A stretch of DNA of 64,000 nucleotides from NCBI GenBank assembly GCA_964480365.1, contig CAYZPM010000007.1:26298-90297 (forward strand), given 5' to 3'. Positions 1 to 8,916 of this stretch are shown here, in pieces. Each line of letters begins with the position of its first letter. The stretch's first letter is position 1. Under the pieces are notes generated by a model. It ran no database searches, had not been told where the DNA came from, and saw only the letters and a program-made list of their open reading frames with translations. Origin of the DNA: CAIQPV01 sp964480365. GTDB lineage: Bacteria; Pseudomonadota; Gammaproteobacteria; Burkholderiales; Gallionellaceae. The position numbers and the translations under genes are program-made.

Positions 1-78
1 TTCTTGTAAAAGACTCACGAATCGTGCGGTATGAATGCTATTAGGATCCCCAGCCACCAATATTTTTATATTGCTCAT
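1..78 (-). CDS. Glycosyltransferase N-terminus (partial, runs off window start)
   Basis: Only the first 26 codons lie in the window. The peptide starts MSNIKILVAGDPNSIHTARF, which resembles the N-terminal strand and helix of GT-B glycosyltransferases (hydrophobic strand, then a loop and 'HTARFV' helix). It follows the methyltransferase at 243-1205 in the polysaccharide locus, which suits a sugar transferase. An in-frame ATG five codons upstream (ending at position 93) is an alternative start; neither has a strong Shine-Dalgarno. The family call rests on a short stretch and is tentative. Confidence 0.55.
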   Translation of the reverse strand, partial: MSNIKILVAGDPNSIHTARFVSLLQE

Positions 79-242
79 TCTTGTATGATCCATTCGGGTT
101 TTGAATATGGATTTTCGCCTACAAACGTGGCGCTTGAAACGAATACAGACTCATGCGGAAAACTGTGGTCAGAACTAGCACTGCCTGCGGTGAACATAGC
201 AAAGATGCCAGGAGCAAGCGGTTGAAATACCTATCTCCTCCA

Positions 243-1205
243 TCATTTCAAAATACATTCCCAAACGTAAAAAGCATAGCTAGGACAAATTATCCTATTT
301 CTGAGGAATCCATTTTGCTTACATACCAGCTTATCTGTATATGAAAAAAAAGGCATTACAAATTTATTTATAATAAAACGGGGTGCTTTATATTTTAATA
401 AATTTGTCTCAAAAGCCCACCCGACTATATAAACAGAGGCCCAATATTTCGATTCTAATTCAAAATAATTTTCTATCTTGCGAGTAAATGCTTCTATTTC
501 AAAAGGCACCTCCTTAGGTGATAGGTACCAGTCCATCTTTTCTGCTTGGTTTGCCAGCTCAATAAATGATCCAATAGTTTCTTTATCTATCAGATCAAAT
601 TTTTCATACATCTTATGTAGAAAGTTTTGCATTGATAGCGAAATTTTTAAGCAAATCTTAGTCATAAAACCGGCCTGAACGTCACTAGAAGGTTTAATAT
701 GAAACGCAGGCTCATAAATCCAGATTTTTGTACCTTTCTTAAAATGACGTTTAATATTTTCCAGCAAATCGTCTATTTCTTTCCCGTCTAGATGATGCAT
801 GAAGGCGTGAATTAACACTCCATCAATAAGTTGATTTTTCGATGCGGACTCCACCGAATTGGCCACAAAATAATCGCAATAATTTTCTAGCCCCTTTTGT
901 CTGGCATTTGCTTTGGCTAATTCGACCTGGCTTTCAGAAAAGTCGGTACCAATAATTTTTAAATTATATCCAGCGATAAACTGACCTACCCAACCTGAGC
1001 CACAACCCAATTCAAGTATTGTTACCTCTTTTTTATCTTTTAAAAAAAAACATTTTGCCTTTTTTAGATAATCTTTCCTGATACTCCAAGACACATCTGT
1101 TTGCATTTCCCAAACTCTTGAGATGAGTCCAGCATTATCATTCCACCACTGATGTTCAATTGTATTCAACTCTTGAGAGGCAAGGTAATCTCTTTCAATT
1201 TTCAT
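243..1205 (-). CDS. Class I SAM-dependent methyltransferase
   Basis: The 320-residue protein has a Rossmann-type SAM-binding motif I near residue 62 (ILELGCGSGWVG), an acidic residue ending the second strand (IIGTDFSE) and a later 'GVLIHAFMHHL' strand, the usual order for class I methyltransferases. The last ~140 residues are probably a substrate-binding region. It is in the distal, AT-rich part of the polysaccharide operon between an acyltransferase remnant and a glycosyltransferase, so a sugar or glycolipid substrate is likely, but no substrate can be read from the sequence. The fold call is firm, the role is inference. Confidence 0.8.
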   Translation of the reverse strand: MKIERDYLASQELNTIEHQWWNDNAGLISRVWEMQTDVSWSIRKDYLKKAKCFFLKDKKEVTILELGCGSGWVGQFIAGYNLKIIGTDFSESQVELAKANARQKGLENYCDYFVANSVESASKNQLIDGVLIHAFMHHLDGKEIDDLLENIKRHFKKGTKIWIYEPAFHIKPSSDVQAGFMTKICLKISLSMQNFLHKMYEKFDLIDKETIGSFIELANQAEKMDWYLSPKEVPFEIEAFTRKIENYFELESKYWASVYIVGWAFETNLLKYKAPRFIINKFVMPFFSYTDKLVCKQNGFLRNRIICPSYAFYVWECILK

Positions 1206-1208
1206 AAG

Positions 1209-1345
1209 TTATTTGCTTCTACTCCTTGCCAACTTTCTAATATGTTTAAAAGGATTTCCAGCGCCAGCATGCCATGGCTCAACATCTTTAGTTACAACAC
1301 TTCCCGCGCCAATGACTTCACCGGCAGTTACTTTGGTACTGACTA
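1209..1345 (-). pseudogene. Remnant of a hexapeptide-repeat acyltransferase (C-terminal fragment)
   Basis: The minus strand between the FkbM-like gene and the methyltransferase reads as an open frame without a start codon, ending at a TAA at 1211-1209. It includes 'VTAGEVIGAGSVVTKDVEPW' followed by 'HAGAGNPFKHIRKL'. This is the characteristic last coil and C-terminal tail of left-handed beta-helix acetyltransferases. An in-frame TGA at 1364-1362 closes the frame upstream, so the catalytic part is missing. It is best explained as the 3' end of a deleted acetyltransferase gene left behind by rearrangement of the locus. Confidence 0.75.
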
Positions 1346-1357
1346 AATTTCTTATAC

Positions 1358-2326
1358 TTAATCAACATTAAACTCTCTAAATTTCACAATTTCATCGGAC
1401 CTAATGTCATAAACTGGCATATCTCCAATTGTTTGCTTTGCTTGGTTCCGATCTAAATATGTTAATTGACCATTAGTGTCTCGCGATATTCTATATTTCC
1501 CTTTGACGAAACCTTCCTTTGCGCTGAACTTTTTAAAAGGGCTTGAGATATCATTTCTCACAAAAAATGCATCAACACCTTCGCTGTCGCAACCAATAAA
1601 GTCATATCCTTTTTCTTCCGCTAAATCGCACAATGCAGCAATGGATGTCCCAAAGTATAAACATGAATAATGTGCTTGGTAAGAAACAAAATCAGGTCTA
1701 TATGGCACTGTAATACTATGTTCGCAGCCAAACAGACTGTTGTATTCGCAGACAACCACTCTTGGCTTAACAACGTTTAATTCTTTCCATATCCAATAAT
1801 CGTTACCATCAATATCTATATTCAGCAGCCCAACATCTTCGGTGTGAACATGTCTTTTGATTATTTCATTAATGTTTTCTTTAGTGATAAAGTTGGAAAC
1901 AGCGGTTACATTATGACGGTAATATATTTTGTCATTTTTAATATAGTTAACGTTGTCATCTGCCCCGTCTATCACCAAACCATCCCAATTATTATTCATC
2001 AGCAGGAATCGTGTATTCGCTTCGGTGTAATTTTGTACTCCAAATTCAATAAAAAAAGGATTAGGTATCTCGATTTGATTAATGATGTACTGGATTATGC
2101 CGTCTTCGCCAAATTGCGAAAACACCTTAAACTCAACATCTCGTAAGGAATTAATGTTTTTTTTGTTTTTTACGATGTTGGCGTGCAATTGTCCTAATAG
2201 CAATAATTGATATTCAAACTGCTTACTGTCTATTATGAGTTTGTCAGATAATGTCTTCTCTATGCCAACGACGTTGCGTATGTGAGCCTTTAGTTTGTTC
2301 AATATTCTTCTAAGCATTTGCGTCAC
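1358..2326 (-). CDS. FkbM-like putative methyltransferase
   Basis: 322 residues. The core has 'SQFGEDGIIQYII', 'FIEFGVQNYTEANTRFLL', 'GLVIDGAD' and 'VGLLNIDIDGNDYWIW', a pattern seen in FkbM-type methyltransferase-like proteins common in polysaccharide loci; 'FIEFGV' would be motif I and the acidic residue in 'VIDG' motif II. No SAM-binding glycine-rich GxGxG is obvious, so catalysis is not certain. It lies downstream of the polysialyltransferase-like gene and upstream of an acyltransferase remnant. Base composition is visibly AT-rich compared with the housekeeping genes of this window. Confidence 0.6.
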   Translation of the reverse strand: MTQMLRRILNKLKAHIRNVVGIEKTLSDKLIIDSKQFEYQLLLLGQLHANIVKNKKNINSLRDVEFKVFSQFGEDGIIQYIINQIEIPNPFFIEFGVQNYTEANTRFLLMNNNWDGLVIDGADDNVNYIKNDKIYYRHNVTAVSNFITKENINEIIKRHVHTEDVGLLNIDIDGNDYWIWKELNVVKPRVVVCEYNSLFGCEHSITVPYRPDFVSYQAHYSCLYFGTSIAALCDLAEEKGYDFIGCDSEGVDAFFVRNDISSPFKKFSAKEGFVKGKYRISRDTNGQLTYLDRNQAKQTIGDMPVYDIRSDEIVKFREFNVD

Positions 2327-2374
2327 CTTCTTTTTTATAATTAACCCAATAAATTTGCTTCGCTCGCCCTGCGC

Positions 2375-2482
2375 CTATCCCCGAGGCAAGACCTCGGGGT
2401 ATTACGGCGCAGAAAAACAAAACCGGCGAGCTACGCTTAAAGTCAAAGTCGCGTTGTCCCGCGCCAAGAGCGCGGGGAATAC
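2375..2482. repeat. Paired hairpins with identical CAAGA loop (REP-like)
   Basis: Two perfect palindromes lie about 55 bases apart: CCCCGAGG-CAAGA-CCTCGGGG at 2381-2401 and CCCGCGC-CAAGA-GCGCGGG at about 2459-2477. The stems differ but both loops read CAAGA. They sit in the 3' gap after the polysialyltransferase-like gene and before the FkbM-like gene. A frame of 82 codons crosses both on the minus strand, but it looks like repeat translated by chance. The pair may act as a transcript-end or mRNA-stabilising structure, or be a dispersed repeat; neither hairpin has a T-tract. Confidence 0.6.
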
Positions 2483-2514
2483 AAGTTGAAAACTTTTCAC
2501 CCAAATCGATAAGT

Positions 2515-3750
2515 TCAGGCTCCCCGAGAATGCCCCGCCCAGAGCACACTCTTTCCATCCCACTGTGGAAGCCTCTTTAAGGGCTCCATATATGCTGATA
2601 AATTGTTTTTATGTAAAGCCCATGTCCTCTGGGGAAACCAGTGCTCTATAAATTCAGGGTGCATTGGCTGAATGACATCTATCCCATAAAGGTACTTAAG
2701 GGAAAGTACCGGATACGCTGTGCTGATAACCGTAGATTCAAGGATGAGTCCCTTCCATAGCTCCACAGGATAGCGCCTAAATTTCTTATCCAACTCCACC
2801 ACGGCATATTTTCCGGCCAGTCGCTCAGTTATTCGCTCATTGCGCGACAGCGTCTCTCCCGGATGCGACTTAAGGAATACCACACCTCCAGGCTCGCAAT
2901 AATCAGAAACCATACTGCAGTACATTTCCACCTCGCGCTCGAACTCTATGAAATCCCCCTCTGCGAAATTCTCGGTTAACAGTAGGTACTTGCGCTGCCC
3001 TTCAAAATCATTGAGCAGGCTGAATATGTATGCCCGCAGCTCACTACACGAGTCGGCACATTTCCCCAGCACATCAAGTACGACTGGCTTTGGGCAGACG
3101 GTAAGTGGTGTTTGTTTCAAGAAATTCCCGGACATATCAACTGGCAATATAAGAACCGCCTCATCAGGCAAAAAATCCTTGAGAACCATCCCCTTTATCG
3201 AAATGCTATCCGGTTTCGAATATATTGAAATAATTTTTCTTACGGTACGGCCTAACCCTATACGAAGCTTCCGCGTCAAGGAAGGTGGTTCTTGTATGTC
3301 CATAGCGAGATATGATAAAAAGACGTGCCTTTCACATACCAAACCCATCTCACCAAAGCATATACGGCGTGCGTTAGCGTAAACCATGGACAAACCCTGA
3401 TAAAGCTGACTACAAATATCATGTGCGTAATATATTTCCTCTGCGTGATCAACTCCTATCCATTCTTTGAGTGACAATTTAAACGATGCGACATCGTTCA
3501 CCGCCAGCATCTCTGTAAATATTCCAAAAGGAACCAGTTTCACTCGCTCTACAAATGGGAAGTGACGCACCATTGAACCCATCACAACAAACAGCTCGTG
3601 CGAGAGTTCACTTACTGTACTCGGCCACTGAACTAATATTACTACATTGACACCCTCTGGGGCATGGCGCGTCAGGATCGCAGAAATGGCGGAGACAACA
3701 TGAATCGGCGACATAGCATAAACGAGGCAATTGTTCTTTTCTTTATTCAT
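2515..3750 (-). CDS. Polysialyltransferase-like glycosyltransferase
   Basis: 411 residues, no signal peptide or membrane segment. The C-terminal half has a 'VVFLKSHPGETLS' motif near residue 300 and 'ESTVISTAYPVLSLKYLYGIDVIQPM', which recall the HP and S/T motifs of bacterial sialyl/polysialyltransferases (GT38/GT52 type). It lies directly downstream of the CMP-nonulosonate synthetase gene, so transfer of the locus's nonulosonic acid from its CMP form is a coherent role. Family assignment is from motif pattern only and other GT-B enzymes of capsule loci are possible. Confidence 0.5.
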   Translation of the reverse strand: MNKEKNNCLVYAMSPIHVVSAISAILTRHAPEGVNVVILVQWPSTVSELSHELFVVMGSMVRHFPFVERVKLVPFGIFTEMLAVNDVASFKLSLKEWIGVDHAEEIYYAHDICSQLYQGLSMVYANARRICFGEMGLVCERHVFLSYLAMDIQEPPSLTRKLRIGLGRTVRKIISIYSKPDSISIKGMVLKDFLPDEAVLILPVDMSGNFLKQTPLTVCPKPVVLDVLGKCADSCSELRAYIFSLLNDFEGQRKYLLLTENFAEGDFIEFEREVEMYCSMVSDYCEPGGVVFLKSHPGETLSRNERITERLAGKYAVVELDKKFRRYPVELWKGLILESTVISTAYPVLSLKYLYGIDVIQPMHPEFIEHWFPQRTWALHKNNLSAYMEPLKRLPQWDGKSVLWAGHSRGA

Positions 3751-3813
3751 AAAACCTTGACAAAATCCTAACGAATAATCCAGTTAATTGTTGGCGAGGG
3801 AATACCTGACTTC

Positions 3814-4515
3814 TCATTTTGAACCTGTTTCATTCATATCAAGAGCAGCCACCGCCAGTCTCCAATCCCACTCCGTGTCAATATCAATAACCTCCCTTGG
3901 CTCATCCAATACAAGCGGCACCATATCGCCGTGATGAAAAGACCTCGTTGCCCGCAATTCTCCCGGCGTTAAGAGATAAAACGCCCCATTCACCACATAA
4001 GCTGGGGGAAGATCCTGTGATCTCAGGTGTAAACCGCCGTTGTCAGTGAAGGGGCGCATGACATTACCCTCCACTTTAAAGCACCACATCGGATGCGAGT
4101 CTGCAGGAGATACGCCGACCACTGGCCGATGGCTGTTCTGGTTAAAGAGGGCGATGCCGCATTCTATCGTTCCACGCGTGCGGAAAGGTGAAGTGGGTTG
4201 TAACAACAGCAAACCATCCACCGCGCCTCTCTCCCTCTCATACCAATCAAGTGCATGTAGCGCGACATCCGCCGATGATGCCCTATCATTTGCCAACTCT
4301 GTCGGTCGCAACCACGGAACTAATGCACCTGCATTACGGGCAACCTCTGCAATGGCAGAATCGTCAGTCGAAACCAGGATGTCACATATTTCTGGAATTC
4401 CCTTGGCGGCATCAATGCTCCATACGATCAAAGGTCGGCCACCCAAAGAACGTATATTTTTCCCCGGTAGTCGCTTCGACCCACCTCTTGCGGTTATGAG
4501 CGCGAGAATCTTCAC
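3814..4515 (-). CDS. CMP-nonulosonic acid cytidylyltransferase (NeuA/LegF-like)
   Basis: About 233 residues starting VKILALITARGGSKRLPGKN, the signature N-terminus of CMP-sialate-type synthetases, which bind CTP with the 'ARGGSKRLPGKN' loop. Later come 'DDSAIAEVAR', 'LLLQPTSPFR' and 'EVIDIDTEWDW', all typical. It activates the nonulosonate made by the NeuB/LegI-like enzyme upstream to its CMP form. The open frame extends to 4611, but a GTG at 4515 preceded by CTGGAGGCGCAC (GGAGG five bases upstream) and the family's N-terminus decide the start. Confidence 0.88.
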   Translation of the reverse strand: MKILALITARGGSKRLPGKNIRSLGGRPLIVWSIDAAKGIPEICDILVSTDDSAIAEVARNAGALVPWLRPTELANDRASSADVALHALDWYERERGAVDGLLLLQPTSPFRTRGTIECGIALFNQNSHRPVVGVSPADSHPMWCFKVEGNVMRPFTDNGGLHLRSQDLPPAYVVNGAFYLLTPGELRATRSFHHGDMVPLVLDEPREVIDIDTEWDWRLAVAALDMNETGSK

Positions 4516-4530
4516 GTGCGCCTCCAGAAT
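4516..4530 (-). promoter_or_regulatory. Ribosome binding site deciding the neuA-like GTG start
   Basis: On the minus strand the bases before the GTG at 4515 read TTCTGGAGGCGCAC, giving a full GGAGG with 5-base spacing. No comparable site precedes the ATG at 4611. Confidence 0.7.
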
Positions 4531-4662
4531 TTCGCAAAATGGCTTCGATTTCCTTCCTGCCCAGACCGCACATTCAGGCTTGCTTTCATCGCCAATACCT
4601 CTTCGTTCCACTCGCTATTTTTCATAAATCGGGATGCCAATCGATAATTGCTTTGCCGACTA

Positions 4663-5619
4663 TCAGGGCACTTGCGCGTCGGCTTTACGAGGCAAGTCAT
4701 TGGTATCCAGGCGTGGCACCTCCAGCATGTCTACCAAGTGCAAGGGAGCCAAGCCAACCTTTGTGGTGAAGGCGATAGCACAATTTCGTGCGCGAAGAAT
4801 ATCGATGGTTTCCGATGTGTAAGCGCCATAGGGGTAGCAAAAATAAAACCCACACCGACTGAGGCCGATTCGCTCAAGCATGTCGAGTGAACGATCAATG
4901 TCGCTTGCCTGCTCTTGCGCTGTAAGGCTGTCAAGCCAATTGTGCGCATAGCCGTGGCTCCCAACGTTCATTCCACCATCCAGCATTTCACGTAATTGTT
5001 GTTCGGTCACGTAGAGATCGTCGGCAAACGCGTATTCATCTTCGCTGACGTACCTGTGAAATAGCTCGGTTGTAAGGCGTGTGCGCAACTCAGTGGGGAG
5101 GGCAAGTTGAAGCATTCTTTTCACATAAACGACATCAGGTGGATCGAAGCGATTACCCTTCCAAAAACGCTCGCGGTAGTCCGCAACAGAAGCCAGATCA
5201 AACTCTCCCAGCCCAGATTCCACGGCAGCGTCAATATACTGCACAAGCATGCTCATATTACATGCGCTGGCCAAAATAAAGTGAACCTTGTTTACGTCCA
5301 GCATTTCCCGCTCGCACACTGCCCTAGCGGGAGGAAAAAAAACCCCCTTCAGTTTATGACGCTTGAGAAGCGGAAATACATGCCGGTAATGATCGGAATA
5401 GCCATCGTCAAAAGTCAGCAGTAGCGGCGCCATGGGTAACGGTTTCCTGCCCCCGACAGATGCAACCACTTCAGCCGCAGATACCACGTTGTAATGACTC
5501 TCGATATAATCCAACTGGCCTTCGAACGCTGCCAGCTCCAAACCGCGAATTTCTGGATAACTCGATTCGGCGATTGGACGAACGTAGTGATACATCACAA
5601 CAGTAAGCTGGTTATTCAT
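4663..5619 (-). CDS. Polysaccharide deacetylase family protein (NodB-like)
   Basis: 318 residues with the NodB metal-dependent deacetylase motifs: 'VMYHYV' near residue 8, TFDDGY at 69-74 with the catalytic and metal aspartates, SHGYAH at 221-226 with the two metal histidines, and 'CYPYGAY' near residue 260. Such enzymes remove N- or O-acetyl groups from sugars or polysaccharides. No signal peptide is seen, so it would act in the cytoplasm, perhaps on a precursor or lipid-linked glycan. Its place between the PtmE-like and NeuA-like genes is unusual for a nonulosonate cassette, and its substrate cannot be read from sequence. Confidence 0.85.
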   Translation of the reverse strand: MNNQLTVVMYHYVRPIAESSYPEIRGLELAAFEGQLDYIESHYNVVSAAEVVASVGGRKPLPMAPLLLTFDDGYSDHYRHVFPLLKRHKLKGVFFPPARAVCEREMLDVNKVHFILASACNMSMLVQYIDAAVESGLGEFDLASVADYRERFWKGNRFDPPDVVYVKRMLQLALPTELRTRLTTELFHRYVSEDEYAFADDLYVTEQQLREMLDGGMNVGSHGYAHNWLDSLTAQEQASDIDRSLDMLERIGLSRCGFYFCYPYGAYTSETIDILRARNCAIAFTTKVGLAPLHLVDMLEVPRLDTNDLPRKADAQVP

Positions 5620-5649
5620 AATTTAGAACCACCGTAAATCGACTAGCCC

Positions 5650-6723
5650 TCAAGTGTTTTGAGAATAGTCAGCCTCTGCGCGTACTAAATCATCTTCACG
5701 CCCCACGTCTAGCCATGGCTCGTGAATTGGATATACAATCGTCCGTGCGTGAGCTTCCTGAAGACGGCTGAATAGTGTTGGCATATCACAGTGGTCGCCT
5801 AAGTTGAGAGCATCGAGAGCGCTTGGCTCCAAAACATAAACGCCAGCGTTGATAAGGCTATGGGAAATTGGCTTTTCATCAATCCCTATGATGTCGACTC
5901 CCTTGGTGCGGACAACCCCAAAGGGATTTTGCCATTTGTGTAGACGCACAGCCATGGTGGCAACTGCTCCATGACGGCAGTGGAAGTCGAGTAATTCACC
6001 GTAGCGGATATTGGTCAGCACATCGCCATTGGAAACCAGAAATGGGGCTTCAGGTCGGGGATTTAGCAAGCCAATGGCGCCGGCGGTTCCGAGGGGGGAT
6101 CCTTCTCGCAGATATTCTATCTTTACCTGCCAACGACTTCCGTCACCGAAATAATTTTCAATCATATCGCCGAGGTAGTGGATAGCCAATACAAAGTGCT
6201 GGATACCTTCCGCCTTGGCGAGCTCGATAATGTGCTCCAACATAGGTTTCCCAGCCACTAGCAACATTGGCTTGGGACAATTTTCAGTGTGTGGTCGCAG
6301 ACGCGTGCCCTGCCCACCGGCCATAATTACCATTAGGTTGGGACGTTGGACAGGGGTAATCAGATCATTAAGCAAATGCAACCCCACTACACGTCGTGAT
6401 TCATCCACAACGGGCAGTGCATTGAATATATTGGCCCGCATCAGGTGCAGCACCATTTCCCGGCTCATCTGGGGCGGCACTACTGTTGCCTCACGATGAA
6501 TGACTGAATTGATTGGGCTATTGAGATCCAAACCACGCAGCAATCCGCGCCGAATATCCCCGTCAGTAATGGTGCCCACCAAAGTGCCATCAGACGAAAT
6601 CACTACAATAATCTGCATTGCAGATTCATCCAGACTGGCAATGGCTTGCCGCAAGGTCGCATCAATACAAAGCAGACTCTTTCGCCAGGATTCGGTCGGC
6701 ATTGGTTTGCTATTATCTGTCAC
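5650..6723 (-). CDS. CBS-domain sugar nucleotidyltransferase (PtmE-like)
   Basis: 357 residues. The first ~115 hold a CBS pair ('GTLVGTITDGDIRRGLL', 'NALPVVDESRRVVGLHL'); the rest is a nucleotidyltransferase beginning at 'MVIMAGGQGTRLRPHT' with the NTP-binding loop and 'CPKPML' lysine. The same fusion is known in PtmE of the legionaminate pathway of Campylobacter, which makes GDP-glucosamine precursor. Its presence points to the GDP-sugar route to CMP-legionaminic acid. It overlaps the NeuC-like gene by a few bases, indicating translational coupling. The nucleotide specificity is inferred from context. Confidence 0.82.
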   Translation of the reverse strand: MTDNSKPMPTESWRKSLLCIDATLRQAIASLDESAMQIIVVISSDGTLVGTITDGDIRRGLLRGLDLNSPINSVIHREATVVPPQMSREMVLHLMRANIFNALPVVDESRRVVGLHLLNDLITPVQRPNLMVIMAGGQGTRLRPHTENCPKPMLLVAGKPMLEHIIELAKAEGIQHFVLAIHYLGDMIENYFGDGSRWQVKIEYLREGSPLGTAGAIGLLNPRPEAPFLVSNGDVLTNIRYGELLDFHCRHGAVATMAVRLHKWQNPFGVVRTKGVDIIGIDEKPISHSLINAGVYVLEPSALDALNLGDHCDMPTLFSRLQEAHARTIVYPIHEPWLDVGREDDLVRAEADYSQNT

Positions 6724-7915
6724 TGTTTAGCCGCCCTTCAGATAGTTGGGTTTCCAAGTATGCAAGGTCATAGAAAGATTTCTTCAAGATGGTTTCAAGC
6801 GGATAGTTCCGCAGAATATCAATGACTTTTTCGCTCGCGCCACCCTCCCCATAAGGGTTGCGGATAGTTTTAAGCGTGGCTTGAAATTCTGGCGAATAAA
6901 GTTGTTGTAAGGCAGAAGTAATTGATTGCCGATCTGCGTCACAATCAATTACGCTCGCTGCCTTGAGACGCCCCCGTTGGCGATCACCGATATTGATTGT
7001 GCCTTTACCAAAGCTGGGCACTTCGATCAAGCCGCTGGAAGAATTGCCTACTACGCCATCAACATTGGCAATGCAGGACAGATAGCGCAGTTGGCCAAGG
7101 GACGTGTAAACACGCGCATTGGAACGAGTTGAAACAAATTGTCCTATCATATCGGACAGGGCGCGACTGCCTGCATCAGCATTGGGCATGGTAAAGATCA
7201 GGTGCGTATCTTCCAACGACTCTAGAGAAGCGAGCAACTCCGCCATCTGCCCTGCTGATGTGGCACCCTCCAAGGTGACTGGGTGAAAGGTAATGAGCAG
7301 GTTTTTTTGACCTAGTTTGAAGTCAAGCGAAGCCTCCAATTCTGCGCGGTCGAGAAGCTTCAAGCGCTTTATGTTGTCGATGCCCAGCCCCCCAACCAGG
7401 AATACCCGTTCTGGATGCTCTCCCAGTTGTATCACTCGCTTGCGATATTCTTCTGCTGCCACGAAATGCAAGTGCGACATCTTGGTGATCGAATGACGAA
7501 GCGCCTCATCAAAAGCGCCTTCCGTAGTTTCTCCGCCATGCAAGTGCGCAACCGGTATGAGGGAAACCAGAGAGGCTGAGGCGGCTGCAAAAATCTCGAA
7601 ACGGTCACCGAGCACAACGATCAGATCGGGCCTCAATTCGTTCAAGGCATCGGCAAAACCGATCATGCCCAGCCCCATGGATTTTGCGATGCCCACGGAT
7701 GTGTCTGAGCTTGTCAGCATCTCGACCTTGCGGTCAATCAGGAACCCATCTTGCTCAATCTCGCGATAGGTGAGGCCGAATTCAGGCGACAAGTGCATGC
7801 CGGTCGCAATGATCTGTAACGTTAGCTCAGAATCGTTCTTGATGCTTTGCATGACCCAGCGCAGCAAACCGTAATCGGCTCGGGTGCCGGTGATGACACA
7901 AATCTTGCGGGTCAT
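6713..7915 (-). CDS. NDP-N-acetyl amino sugar 2-epimerase, hydrolysing (NeuC/LegG-like)
   Basis: 400 residues, usual length for the family is 370-400. Diagnostic motifs: 'TGTRADYGLL' at the N-terminus, 'VVLGDRFE', 'HLHGGETTEGAFDEALRHSITKMS' around residues 120-145 and 'GVVGNSSSGLIEVPSFG'. The enzyme hydrolyses the nucleotide sugar and inverts C2 to give the free ManNAc-type sugar used by the NeuB-like synthase. It overlaps both neighbours by ATGA-type junctions. With LegB-, LegC- and LegH-like genes upstream, a 2,4-diacetamido-trideoxymannose product is more likely than ManNAc itself. Confidence 0.88.
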   Translation of the reverse strand: MTRKICVITGTRADYGLLRWVMQSIKNDSELTLQIIATGMHLSPEFGLTYREIEQDGFLIDRKVEMLTSSDTSVGIAKSMGLGMIGFADALNELRPDLIVVLGDRFEIFAAASASLVSLIPVAHLHGGETTEGAFDEALRHSITKMSHLHFVAAEEYRKRVIQLGEHPERVFLVGGLGIDNIKRLKLLDRAELEASLDFKLGQKNLLITFHPVTLEGATSAGQMAELLASLESLEDTHLIFTMPNADAGSRALSDMIGQFVSTRSNARVYTSLGQLRYLSCIANVDGVVGNSSSGLIEVPSFGKGTINIGDRQRGRLKAASVIDCDADRQSITSALQQLYSPEFQATLKTIRNPYGEGGASEKVIDILRNYPLETILKKSFYDLAYLETQLSEGRLNSDR

Positions 7916-8916
7916 AATTCGATCAACTCGTCTGCCGAAAAATCACGCGGTGCAATGCGCCCAATAATTTCATCCCAGCGCATTGGAGAGATGCCCGTGC
8001 CGGGACGCTTGGCGGTGATGTTCTGTGTGCTGAAGCACTCGCCCGCTTTTATCGCTCGGCTGGCTACCAGTGATTTACGGGCAACAGACTTGTTCTTGAC
8101 TTCACTCGGGGTTAGCCGCTTGATGCCATCGCCCAGTGCAAGTTCAATGTTGCGAATAGCTGCGACCATGGCTTTGAGTTCTTCCGGTTTCAAACTGGTT
8201 TTATGATCCGGGCCTTCCATGGCGCGATCAAGTGTGAAGTGCTTTTCGATAATACAAGCCCCCATTGCAACCGCCGCTATCGGTACCTCAATGCCTTGCG
8301 TATGGTCAGAATATCCAACCTTGACCCCAAAAGCGGCACGAATTATCTGCATGGCACGGAGGTTAACTTCCTCTATGGGACAAGGGTACTCAGTTGTGGC
8401 GTGAAGCACAGTGATCTTCTCTTTTGGCACCCCCGTCTGCATTAACACATCCAATGCATCTTCAATCTCACCCAGGTCAGCCATACCCGTCGAAAGAATC
8501 ACCTCCTTGCCAAGACGCGCTATATGTCGCAGGTAAGGAAGGTTAGTGATTTCCCCGCTGGGGATCTTGAAAATTGGCATCCCGAAATTACTCAACATAT
8601 CAATGCTGTCATGATCGAATGGGGTTGAGAGAAACATGATTTGCTTTTCATTGCAGTAGTGAATGAGTTCACGATGTGCATTTTCATCAAGCTCAAGTTT
8701 CTTGATCATTTCATATTGAGATTCATCGGCAGCGGTTGTTTGTTTTTGATATTCGGCCTTTTGTGCATTTCGACTCACCAACTTGTCAGCCTTGAAAGTC
8801 TGGAATTTGACGGCATCCGCACCCGCACCAACAGCAGCATCAACGAGTTTTCTTGCCAATTCGAGAGAGCCGTTATGGTTGACCCCAGCTTCAGCGATAA
8901 TGAAAACATTAGTCAT
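7912..8916 (-). CDS. Nonulosonic acid synthase (NeuB/LegI-like)
   Basis: 334 residues. The TIM-barrel part begins 'VFIIAEAGVNHNGSLELA' and has 'KFQTFKADKLV', 'ILSTGMADL', 'TTEYPCPIEEVNL', 'GYSDHT' and 'IEKHFTLDR', all standard for NeuB-type enzymes; the last ~60 residues form the antifreeze-like SAF domain ('SLVASRAIKAGECFSTQNI...KRPGTGISP'). It condenses phosphoenolpyruvate with the 6-carbon sugar from the NeuC-like enzyme. It overlaps the next gene by ATGA. Confidence 0.92.
   Translation of the reverse strand: MTNVFIIAEAGVNHNGSLELARKLVDAAVGAGADAVKFQTFKADKLVSRNAQKAEYQKQTTAADESQYEMIKKLELDENAHRELIHYCNEKQIMFLSTPFDHDSIDMLSNFGMPIFKIPSGEITNLPYLRHIARLGKEVILSTGMADLGEIEDALDVLMQTGVPKEKITVLHATTEYPCPIEEVNLRAMQIIRAAFGVKVGYSDHTQGIEVPIAAVAMGACIIEKHFTLDRAMEGPDHKTSLKPEELKAMVAAIRNIELALGDGIKRLTPSEVKNKSVARKSLVASRAIKAGECFSTQNITAKRPGTGISPMRWDEIIGRIAPRDFSADELIEL

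Noticed and set aside
2310..2558. Open frame of 82 codons on the minus strand
   Set aside because: It translates two palindromes and the gap between genes; better explained as repeat DNA than as a protein.
4512..4700. Open frame of 62 codons between the deacetylase and the NeuA-like gene
   Set aside because: It overlaps the deacetylase end in another frame, shows no family motif, and the NeuA-like start has its own RBS inside it.
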